From: Actinopolyspora saharensis
Lineage (GTDB): Bacteria > Actinomycetota > Actinomycetes > Mycobacteriales > Pseudonocardiaceae
DNA length: 64,000 bases
Reading direction: 5' to 3'
NCBI RefSeq assembly: GCF_900100925.1
Contig: NZ_FNKO01000002.1
Coordinates: forward strand, 310,001-374,000
Positions 56,406-64,000 of this stretch are shown piece after piece. How positions within the stretch are numbered: the stretch's first letter is position 1; each line of letters begins with the position of its first letter. The translations under genes and the position numbers were made by a program. Under the pieces are notes generated by a model. The model was not told the origin of the DNA. It saw only the letters and a list, made by a program, of their open reading frames with translations, and ran no database searches.

Positions 56406-58645
56406 CGGAGAACCGGCGCCAGCCTCGGAAGGCTGGCGCCACTACGGTAGACGGCCGAGGGGGAGCTGTTCACCGTCAGGTTGCGATCCCCGCCAGCCCC
56501 GAAGGGCTGGCGCCACTGGCACCGGCTGCCCGATGCGGTCGTGCCCCAGCCCGTTGCGATCCCCGCCAGCCCCGAAGGGCTGGCGCCACTGGCCGACGAC
56601 GAGCCGCTGGTGCTGCTGTGCCACGAGTTGCGATCCTCGCCAGCCCCGAAGGGCTGGCGCCACAGCTGTGCGCCGGTCAGCCGCCCATGCGACCTCGGCG
56701 GTTGCGATCCTCGCCAGCCCCGGAGGGCTGGCGCCACCCGCGCCGAGCTCGTCCGGCACATACACCGGGCCGAGGTTGCGATCCTCGCCAGCCCCGGAGG
56801 GCTGGCGCCACATCCGCTGGTGCACACCGCCCGCGAGTCCGGCGATCACGTTGCGATCCTCGCCAGCCTCGGAGGGCTGGCGCCACCTGTCCCGCATCGC
56901 TCGACGGGCCAACGACGCCCGCAAGTTGCGATCCTCGCCAGCCTCGGAAGGCTGGCGCCACGTCCCAGACCTTCCACTCGGACTGGGAGTCGTGCCGGTT
57001 GCGATCCTCGCCAGCCTCGGAAGGCTGGCGCCACGGGCTGCTCGACGAGTGGGACACGCTGCCCCTGGTCGTTGCGATCCTCGCCAGCCTCGGAAGGCTG
57101 GCGCCACCCGGGTCCACCGCCGGGGGCCAGTCCTCGAACCACTGGTTGCGATCCTCGCCAGCCTCGGAAGGCTGGCGCCACCTACTCCAAGCGCATGAGC
57201 AGGCCGAGCAGGTCACGCGTTGCGATCCTCGCCAGCCTCGGAAGGCTGGCGCCACAGCACCTGTTCCTGCAGCCACTGTCCCACTATTGGCAGTTGCGAT
57301 CCTCGCCAGCCTCGGAAGGCTGGCGCCACGCTCGACGAGAGCCAGCCCGGCACCGCGGTCACCGTCGTTGCGATCCTCGCCAGCCTCGGAAGGCTGGCGC
57401 CACGAGCTGCTGTTGTGGTCACGGTGCCTCCACGAGGTCGTTGCGATCCTCGCCAGCCTCGGAAGGCTGGCGCCACCCTCTCCCGCAGTGCGGTCCGCCT
57501 GCCAGCTGACCGTTGCGATCCTCGCCAGCCTCGGAAGGCTGGCGCCACAACTGGGTCGACGACCAGGGTGGTCTACCCAGCTATATCGTTGCGATCCTCG
57601 CCAGCCTCGGAAGGCTGGCGCCACATACATTCCCGGCAGCATCGCGAGCGGCACCGCGATCGTTGCGATCCTCGCCAGCCTCGGAAGGCTGGCGCCACCG
57701 GCCATCCGGTATCTCACCGACCGCGGCTGGCCCACCGTTGCGATCCTCGCCAGCCTCGGAAGGCTGGCGCCACACCACCGTCGACTCCGCGTACGCCAGC
57801 GCCGCGTCGTTGCGATCCTCGCCAGCCTCGGAAGGCTGGCGCCACTCGAGGCCATCGCCCGCGACATCCGCAACGACATCGTTGCGATCCTCGCCAGCCT
57901 CGGAAGGCTGGCGCCACACGTCGCCTGTGGGACAGACAGATCATGATCGGGGTGTTGCGATCCTCGCCAGCCTCGGAAGGCTGGCGCCACTCGGGGTGGC
58001 GTTCCGCGTAGTCCAGCAGCATCTCGTTGCGATCCTCGCCAGCCTCGGAAGGCTGGCGCCACGCGCTGTAGATCGCCTCATCCCAGTCCGAGTCGTCGTT
58101 GCGATCCTCGCCAGCCTCGGAAGGCTGGCGCCACGCGCTGTAGATCGCCTCATCCCAGTCCGAGTCGTCGTTGCGATCCTCGCCAGCCTCGGAAGGCTGG
58201 CGCCACCCGGAACCAGCGCCTACCTCACCTACCTCGTCACCGTTGCGATCCTCGCCAGCCTCGGAAGGCTGGCGCCACAAGCTCAACGGTCGTTCGTGCG
58301 TCCTTCTCGTACACGTTGCGATCCTCGCCAGCCTCGGAAGGCTGGCGCCACGCTGCTACTCGGCCCGCGTGCCGACGATCAACCCGAGTTGCGATCCTCG
58401 CCAGCCTCGGAAGGCTGGCGCCACTGGTTGGCCGAGCGTGGCTACCACGTGGCCCCGATGGTTGCGATCCTCGCCAGCCTCGGAAGGCTGGCGCCACCTT
58501 CATCCTCGACATCCTCGAGTTCGAGCTCATCCTTGTTGCGATCCTCGCCAGCCTCGGAAGGCTGGCGCCACGTTCGACCGGGTGGAAAACCAAGTGCCGA
58601 TGGTGCTGGTTGCGATCCTCGCCAGCCTCGGAAGGCTGGCGCCAC
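56406..58645 (-). CRISPR. CRISPR array, 31 repeats and 30 spacers (type I-C locus)
   Basis: The repeat is 37 bp. On the plus strand it opens GTTGCGATCC, holds the stem CGCCAGCCT-CGGA-AGGCTGGCG and ends GCGCCAC. Repeats 1-30 start at 56480, 56553, 56627, 56701, 56775, 56850, 56925 and on to 58609; an older one with a degraded first third is at 56406. Spacers are 35-39 bp. Repeats near the integrase vary while those near cas3 are identical, so the leader is on the right and transcription is probably on the minus strand, where the repeat ends GGATCGCAAC. Spacers 58063-58097 and 58135-58169 are identical. Confidence 0.97.
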
Positions 58646-59074
58646 CGCGATTGAGCAGGGGTTTTCAGGATAGCCGTCCCCCGGTTGTGACAGCCCTGTG
58701 ACCGACACGCCGAACAAACGCTTCGGAACTTCACGGCATGTCGACACACGCTTCCCCTTCCGAAACCGGCGCAGTCGTCGCTTCCGTTCACCCGAGATCG
58801 TCCCGAACTCATCCCTTCTCTGCTCATCGCGCCGCGGTCAATGCTGGCACATCCCCACGACGCTCTCGGCTGCCTCAACCTCCAATCTCTCGCTCTCCCA
58901 CCAGATCCGGGCATCCACTTGAGAACCTCCCGGGGTTCCGGGACACGCTTGGGGTTCCCAAGTGGCCTTGCGGTCCTTCCCCACCCCCGAAGCAGGGCCG
59001 GGTGATCGCTGTCGGTTGTTCGCGATACGTTCCTGACCGATTCCGGTGAGTGAGGTAACCGACTGGGGTGAGAG
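58646..59074. promoter_or_regulatory. CRISPR leader and cas3 promoter region
   Basis: This 429-bp region has no supported gene. It lies between the conserved end of the array and cas3, so it should carry the minus-strand array promoter and the plus-strand cas promoter. No perfect repeat or known motif stands out. Confidence 0.65.
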
Positions 59075-61288
59075 GTGTACGCACACAGCGTCAACATCAA
59101 TGGCGACAGACACGGCTTCTCGGAACACGCACGTGCCACAGCGGAGCTGGCCGCCCGATTCGCGGAGCCGTTCGGGTACTCCGAACTGGCATACGCTCTC
59201 GGGCTGTTCCACGACTGCGGGAAAGCTCGTTGCGCGTGGCAGGAAAAGCTGCTGCGAGTCGAAGGCACCGACGAGCGGGTCGGCGTTTCTCACAAGGATC
59301 TGGGCGCGCACCTGCTGAAACCAGCGGCGGGTATCGCCGCGATGGCGATCGACGGCCACCACGGCGGACTCTCCGACCGGGAAGTGCTGAAGGAGTTGGA
59401 TCCGGAGGACGGTGACCTCACCGACGATCCGGTGAAGCGCTTCCTCGAGGCCCTGCCCGAGGCGAAGGAAATCCTGGACCTGCCGGTGAACTCACTGCTT
59501 CCACCGGAATGGGCCGGCTCCCGGCTGCTGGCCGAACTGGGGATGCGGATGGTGTTCTCCGCCCTGGTGGACGCCGATCACCTCGACACCTCGGCACACT
59601 TCGACGGGCTCGAGGCACCACGGGTCTCACCCGACACCGACATGTCCGCCCTCCGCGACACCTTCGAACGAGCTCGTCAGCAGCGAATCGCGGACAACGA
59701 GGACTCCCCGATCAACCGGGTCCGCGAGGAGGTCTACCGCACGGCGGTCTCACACGCGATGGGATCGACAGACATCTACGGCATGCCCGCCCCGACCGGA
59801 ATCGGCAAGACCCTCACCAGTGCCGGTTTCGGACTGCACCACGCGGCCGCGCACGGAAAGAAACGGGTGATCGTGGCGGTTCCGTTCACCACCGTCACCG
59901 CTCAGAACGCGGCCGAGTACCGGGAAATGCTCGGGGCGGAGAACGTGCTGGAACACCACTCGGCCGTTCGGATGCCGGAGGAGGGCCTGCAGGCGCTGAA
60001 GTACCGGCACGCAGCGGAGAACTGGGACAGCCCGTTCATCGTGACCACCACGGTGCAGCTGTTCGACTCGTTGTTCTCCCGCAAGCCCGCCCGGATGCGC
60101 AAGCTGCACCGCCTCGCCGATTCGGTGATCATCCTCGACGAGGTGCAGGCCCTTCCGCTGCCCGTGCTCACTCCGATTCTCGATGCGCTGCGCACCCTCT
60201 CGAAACACTTCGGAACGACCGTGCTGCTCACCTCGGCGACCTTGCCCTCGTTCCATACCCTCGACGTCTGGCGGGACCTGAAAGTTCCCGAGATCGTCGA
60301 AGACCGGGCCGAGCTGTTCGAGCGGATGCGCCGGGTGAATTACGAATGGTGGCTCGATCCGCGGCCCACCTTGTCGGAGGTCGCCGACCACGCCGCCGAG
60401 CACGAACAGGCGCTGCTGGTCGTGAACACAACCGATGACGCGAGAAGGATCTACCAGCACTGGGAGGATTCCGGGATCGAGAACATCGTCCACCTCTCGA
60501 ACAGGATGTGCGGAGCACACCTGAAAACCCAGCTCGACGAGGTACGTACCCGGCTGGCCGCCGGTGACCCTGTCCGCGTGGTCTCCACGCAACTCATCGA
60601 GGCCGGTGTGGACATCGACAGCCCGGTGGTCTACCGCGCCATGGCGCCGGCCGACTCGTTGCAGCAGGCAGCAGGACGAGCCAACCGGGAGGGCAAGGGA
60701 ACAGAGCTCGGACGGGTGATCGTCTTCGATGCTTCGGACATGTCCCAACCGGCCGGCTACCGGATCGGAAGCGATGTCACGCGCCAGTACTTCGGTCCGC
60801 AATCCGACGGCTCAGTGATCGACCCGGACAACCCGGAGGTGCTGGACCGCTACTACCAGGTGCTGTACCGGCGTTCCAACACGGAAAACGCCGACCGGGC
60901 CACCGCGGTTCAGGACAATCGCTCGAAGCTGGATTTCCAGGCCGTGGCGGAAGGACCGCTGCGACCGTCCCCGGCTGGTGGACAGGCACGCGAGCCTTCC
61001 CTGGCGTTCCGGATGCTCGACGACGACACCGTTCCGGTCGTGGCGATCAAATACGCCCCCGAGGCCGAGCGGCGTCTCAACCTTCTGCTCAACCAGCCGG
61101 AGCGGAGCGGACAACTGCTGCGCGAGCTTCAACCCTACGTCGTGTCACTGCCGCGTCGGCTCCTGCAGGACCCGGGGATCCGAGCGCTGTGCAAGCCAGT
61201 ACTCGGTGACCTGCACGTGTGGGACCACGAATACCACCCGGCCTACGGCATCGACACCTCAAACCTGATCGAAAGGACCGTCCTTTGA
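59075..61288 (+). CDS. cas3: CRISPR-associated nuclease/helicase Cas3 (type I-C)
   Basis: The 737-residue effector unwinds and shreds target DNA after Cascade binding. The N-terminal HD nuclease has His18 (GFSEHARAT), His46-Asp47 (GLFHDCGK) and the later GHHGGL. The SF2 helicase has Walker A APTGIGKT (~240), DEVQ at ~355 (ILDEVQALPL), TSATLPSFH, and motifs V and VI (STQLIEAGVDIDSPVV, DSLQQAAGRANREG). HD and helicase are fused, as usual for I-C. The start is GTG 59075. Its stop overlaps cas5c in a TTGA junction, so the cas genes are coupled. Confidence 0.96.
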   Translation: MYAHSVNINGDRHGFSEHARATAELAARFAEPFGYSELAYALGLFHDCGKARCAWQEKLLRVEGTDERVGVSHKDLGAHLLKPAAGIAAMAIDGHHGGLSDREVLKELDPEDGDLTDDPVKRFLEALPEAKEILDLPVNSLLPPEWAGSRLLAELGMRMVFSALVDADHLDTSAHFDGLEAPRVSPDTDMSALRDTFERARQQRIADNEDSPINRVREEVYRTAVSHAMGSTDIYGMPAPTGIGKTLTSAGFGLHHAAAHGKKRVIVAVPFTTVTAQNAAEYREMLGAENVLEHHSAVRMPEEGLQALKYRHAAENWDSPFIVTTTVQLFDSLFSRKPARMRKLHRLADSVIILDEVQALPLPVLTPILDALRTLSKHFGTTVLLTSATLPSFHTLDVWRDLKVPEIVEDRAELFERMRRVNYEWWLDPRPTLSEVADHAAEHEQALLVVNTTDDARRIYQHWEDSGIENIVHLSNRMCGAHLKTQLDEVRTRLAAGDPVRVVSTQLIEAGVDIDSPVVYRAMAPADSLQQAAGRANREGKGTELGRVIVFDASDMSQPAGYRIGSDVTRQYFGPQSDGSVIDPDNPEVLDRYYQVLYRRSNTENADRATAVQDNRSKLDFQAVAEGPLRPSPAGGQAREPSLAFRMLDDDTVPVVAIKYAPEAERRLNLLLNQPERSGQLLRELQPYVVSLPRRLLQDPGIRALCKPVLGDLHVWDHEYHPAYGIDTSNLIERTVL

Positions 61289-61953
61289 ATCGGGAACTGC
61301 CGAAATCTCCCGAAGGCGCCCCACCCCTGACCGTTCAGGTCTGGGGCCGGGGGGCGCTGTTCACCCGTCCGGAACTCAAGGTGGAGCGGGTCACCTACCC
61401 CGTGATGACCCCGACCGCCGCCATCGGTGTGCTCGAGGCGATCTTCTGGAAACCGGAATTCGGTTGGCGGCCGGTGGCCATCGACGTGCTCGAGCCGATC
61501 CACCAGTTCACCCAGAAACGCAACGAGACCACCGACCTGGTCATGCTGGAGGACGCGGTCAAGCACGAGACCACGGTGGACTCGCCGGGCAACCGGACCC
61601 AGCGGAACTCGATATGTCTACGCGACGTGGCATACCGCATCCACGCCCACGTGGAGCTTCGGGAGCACGCCACGAAACCCGAGGCGGCTTACCGGGACCA
61701 GTTCCGGCGGCGAGTGGAACGCGGCCAGTGCTTCCACCAGCCCTACCTCGGGACGCGCGAGTTCAGCGCGCACTTCGGCCCCGCGGACGAGAGCGAACCG
61801 CAGCCGATCACAGACGATCTCGGGATCATGCTGCACAGCGTGCACTACGGCGAGAAGTCCCCGTCGTTCTCCTGGTTCACCGCCAGGCTGGAATCCGGCC
61901 GGATGCACATCCCCCGCACCGGCATCAACACCGATGCACCGGTGGAGGTGTAA
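61285..61953 (+). CDS. cas5c: Cas5c (Cas5d) pre-crRNA processing and Cascade subunit
   Basis: The 222-residue RAMP protein matches type I-C Cas5: QVWGRGALFTRPELKVERVT, YPVMTPTAAIGVLEAIFWKP, RDVAYRIHAHVEL and CFHQPYLGTREFSAHF. In I-C systems, which lack Cas6, Cas5 cuts the pre-crRNA at the repeat hairpin and caps the crRNA 5' handle. The TTG start at 61285 overlaps the cas3 stop and has AAGGA at good spacing. It is followed by cas8c through a TAATG overlap. Confidence 0.95.
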   Translation: MNRELPKSPEGAPPLTVQVWGRGALFTRPELKVERVTYPVMTPTAAIGVLEAIFWKPEFGWRPVAIDVLEPIHQFTQKRNETTDLVMLEDAVKHETTVDSPGNRTQRNSICLRDVAYRIHAHVELREHATKPEAAYRDQFRRRVERGQCFHQPYLGTREFSAHFGPADESEPQPITDDLGIMLHSVHYGEKSPSFSWFTARLESGRMHIPRTGINTDAPVEV

Positions 61954-63776
61954 TGCTGCTGCAACGCCTGGTCGAGTACGCGAAGCAACACACCACCACG
62001 CAACCCTTCCATCGACGGCGTGAGTTCCGCTGGCAACTCGCGTTGTACAGCAGCAAACGACAACCCGAACTGGTTTCGCTCATAGCTCCAGATGATCAGG
62101 GACGACAACGCGGCCGCTTTGAACTCACACCGGCAGTGACTCGCACTTCCGATGTCTCACCCCAGATGGGGGCCGACCAAATTCAATACGTGCTCGGATG
62201 GGGTGACGATTCCACGAAGAATAGTCGAGTTCGCCAATGCCACGACGAGTTCGTGAAACTCATTGACAAATGGGCTCATAGCGGCACCGCAAGCGACCAT
62301 GCGGCCCGCGTAGTGCGAGATTTCTACGCCAACGGTGGCGTGGACAGCTTGGAATCTCCGGAGGATCCTTATTCTGCCAAGCAAAATGTACTTATAACGG
62401 TCGATGAGGTTCCGATCATCGAACAGGAGTCGCTGCATCGATTTTGGGAAAGAGAAGTAGAGGAGCGCAAGGGCACTGGCCACGAAGGACTGTGTTTGGT
62501 GTGTGGATACCACGCCCCTCTGGCAAAAACCAGCCCGAACCAGCTTGCTCGACACCTCGTTCCAGGAGCTGATAAGGAACTGGCCCTGATCAGCGTGAAC
62601 AAGAGGGTATTCGGCTACGGATTGACCGATGGCCTCTCTCACACTCCGATCTGTCTTGGTTGTGCAGATTTGGTCACCACCGCACTAACATATTTGCTCG
62701 ACTCCGAGCACGTCGTGCGCTTGCCACAGCAGGACAGCGCCATGGCGTGGTGGACTCTCGGGGAGCCCGACGACGACTTCCTGTCGGCGATGTCGACTCG
62801 GCCGAACGCCGACTCCGTCACCAGGTTGATCAGCCGGATGCACAACGGGCAGCTCGGTGCTGCCGGCAAGCGTGCCGAGGAGTTCTCCGGGGACCGGTTC
62901 TGCTCGGTCACGCTGGGTGGAAACTCCTCCCGGATCGTGATCCGCGACTGGATCGATAGACCGCTCGAGGAGGCCATGACCAACCTCGCCCGATGGTACG
63001 CGGACATTCTCGTAACTTCCCGCTGGGAAGCGGGGACGGTGCCCAGCGGCTACTGGAGCCTAGTGATTGCTTCCGGAAAATGGCTTCCGGGCACAGGTAA
63101 CGAGCCGGGACGCTATGCAGATCCAACATTGGCTCGTTCTCAACAGCGTCCAGGTGATAGAGCCCCGCAACGCCCTGTGCATATTCAACGTGACCTGCTG
63201 AACAGTTGTCTCCGGGGCAGCCCGGTACCCACCTCAGTGCTGCACCACGTGCTGGGGCGCGTCGCGGCGGACGGTCACCTCGACGTTCCGCGAGCAGCGC
63301 TGCTTCGTCTGGCGCTGCGTCGTCATCCTTCCAAGGAGGTTCACATGTCACCAGGTCTAAACGAGGAGCTAACGGACACTCAGTACGTTTCCGGCAGGAT
63401 CTTCGCCCACCTCGAACAGATCCAGTACCACGCCAGCGACGGGCAGCTGAACGCCACTTTCGGCGACCGATTCCTGTCCTCAGCGATCGGCAATCCGAAC
63501 CCGGCCATCCTCGCTGGCGAAAAGCTCGCCACTTCGTGGCTGGCCAAACTACGGCGCCGCGAGGACACCAAAGGAAAGGCATACGCGCTCGAGCAGAAGT
63601 TGTCGGAGCTCCGCAAGCTGATCGAGACGGAGCACAGCACGACCGGCTACCTCTCGCCCGATCAGCAGGCGATGTTCCTGCTGGGCTACCACCACCAGAA
63701 GGCTCACGACATGGACCAGGCCCGCAAGCACAAAGCCGAGAAGGACTCGGGCTCGGAGTCCGATACCGAAAACTGA
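61953..63776 (+). CDS. cas8c: Cas8c (Csd1) large Cascade subunit
   Basis: The 607-residue large subunit of the I-C effector recognises the PAM and helps to load Cas3. The N-terminus [14 protein letters not shown] and the opening [20 protein letters not shown] are Csd1-like, as is [20 protein letters not shown] CxxC pair ([15 protein letters not shown], ~185) and a second (CLGC, ~233) may bind zinc. The later part contains [17 protein letters not shown] and [20 protein letters not shown], then [16 protein letters not shown] precedes the ATG. A central segment is much less GC-rich than the ends. Confidence 0.93.
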   Translation: MLLQRLVEYAKQHTTTQPFHRRREFRWQLALYSSKRQPELVSLIAPDDQGRQRGRFELTPAVTRTSDVSPQMGADQIQYVLGWGDDSTKNSRVRQCHDEFVKLIDKWAHSGTASDHAARVVRDFYANGGVDSLESPEDPYSAKQNVLITVDEVPIIEQESLHRFWEREVEERKGTGHEGLCLVCGYHAPLAKTSPNQLARHLVPGADKELALISVNKRVFGYGLTDGLSHTPICLGCADLVTTALTYLLDSEHVVRLPQQDSAMAWWTLGEPDDDFLSAMSTRPNADSVTRLISRMHNGQLGAAGKRAEEFSGDRFCSVTLGGNSSRIVIRDWIDRPLEEAMTNLARWYADILVTSRWEAGTVPSGYWSLVIASGKWLPGTGNEPGRYADPTLARSQQRPGDRAPQRPVHIQRDLLNSCLRGSPVPTSVLHHVLGRVAADGHLDVPRAALLRLALRRHPSKEVHMSPGLNEELTDTQYVSGRIFAHLEQIQYHASDGQLNATFGDRFLSSAIGNPNPAILAGEKLATSWLAKLRRREDTKGKAYALEQKLSELRKLIETEHSTTGYLSPDQQAMFLLGYHHQKAHDMDQARKHKAEKDSGSESDTEN

Positions 63777-63807
63777 CCACTTCTGCTTCCCCGGAAAGGA
63801 ACCAGCA

Positions 63808-64000
63808 ATGGCCATCGAACCGCACCTCGACCCGACCGTGCGCCACGACATGGTGTTCCTGTTCGACGTCGCCGACGGCAACCCCAACGGCGACCCCGAC
63901 TTCGACAACCGGCCTCGCATGGACGAGGAAACCGGGCACGGCCTGGTCACCGACGTGGCGATCAAGCGCAAGGTACGCGACAGCCTGCCCATGGCCGCCC
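63808..64000 (+). CDS. cas7c: Cas7c (Csd2) Cascade backbone, N-terminal fragment
   Basis: The first 64 codons are visible; the gene runs off the right edge. The segment [20 protein letters not shown] followed by [26 protein letters not shown] is the conserved Csd2/Cas7 opening. Cas7 coats the crRNA along the spacer. GGAAAGGA precedes the ATG. The order cas3-cas5-cas8c-cas7 predicts cas4-cas1-cas2 beyond the window. Confidence 0.94.
   Translation, partial: MAIEPHLDPTVRHDMVFLFDVADGNPNGDPDFDNRPRMDEETGHGLVTDVAIKRKVRDSLPMAA

Noticed and set aside
56395..58750. Several long ORFs across the CRISPR array
   Set aside because: They are open only because the 37-bp repeat lacks stops in those frames; the translations are the same repeated peptide.
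56406..64000. Type I-G (I-U) or I-E assignment of the CRISPR locus
   Set aside because: The gene order cas3-cas5-cas8c-cas7, the Csd1-like large subunit and the Csd2 opening fit type I-C; no Csb or Cse genes are present.

Overview
The window is very GC-rich (most codon third positions are G or C) and comes from an actinomycete chromosome. The gene order follows the conserved mycobacterial block Rv2445c to Rv2478c almost gene for gene: ndk, DUF4233 gene, folC, valS, clpX, clpP2, clpP1, tig, nei2, rpiB, the Rv2466c-type mycothiol enzyme, pepN, the ctaJ-like and TPM-like pair, an HNH gene, glbO, alpha-glucosidase homologues, gdh, ettA and an SSB-like gene. Mycothiol-linked families and helix-turn-helix/DUF397 pairs point to a Pseudonocardiales-type organism (Actinopolyspora/Saccharopolyspora-like). 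The genus is inference.

Region 1 (1-7.2 kb) is housekeeping, mostly minus strand: the start of a TIGR03960-type radical SAM gene, a GNAT acetyltransferase, ndk, a zinc alcohol dehydrogenase on the plus strand, and valS-folC-DUF4233. Region 2 (7.3-12 kb) is accessory: a mycothiol-dependent isomerase-like protein, an antitoxin-like small ORF, an XRE regulator with its DUF397 partner diverging from a small gene across two identical palindromes, fdhD, and a serine hydrolase. Region 3 (12.4-17 kb) is the protein quality-control cluster tig-clpP1-clpP2-clpX. Region 4 (17-24.6 kb) holds a sucrase/ferredoxin-like gene, tRNA-Pro, tRNA-Gly, an MFS exporter, a 2H phosphoesterase, a YeeE/YedE sulfur transporter and an unrecognised membrane protein.

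Region 5 (23.7-43.7 kb) contains nei2, rpiB, a ComB-like phosphatase, an MBL hydrolase, the Rv2466c homologue, pepN, a membrane-anchored receiver-like protein, two small genes of the respiratory-associated pair, an ORF with five octapeptide repeats, an HNH nuclease, a prolyl oligopeptidase, an MscS channel, glbO, two tandem GH13-like proteins that have lost the catalytic residues, a membrane protein and two conserved genes downstream of gdh. Region 6 (43.8-53.9 kb) is the large NAD-glutamate dehydrogenase, a large protein with a disordered tail, ettA and an SSB-like gene.

Region 7 (54.4 kb to the right edge) interrupts the conserved order. It has a tRNA-Arg with an encoded CCA, a tyrosine integrase carrying a C-terminal GntR-like domain, a CRISPR array of 31 repeats and 30 spacers starting 7 bases after the integrase stop, a leader, then cas3-cas5c-cas8c-cas7c of a type I-C system that runs off the window. 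Degenerate repeats lie at the integrase end, so the leader is on the cas3 side and the array probably reads on the minus strand, away from the cas operon. The likeliest new biology is here (tRNA-linked integrase plus CRISPR-Cas), in the inactive GH13 tandem, and in the octapeptide-repeat ORF.
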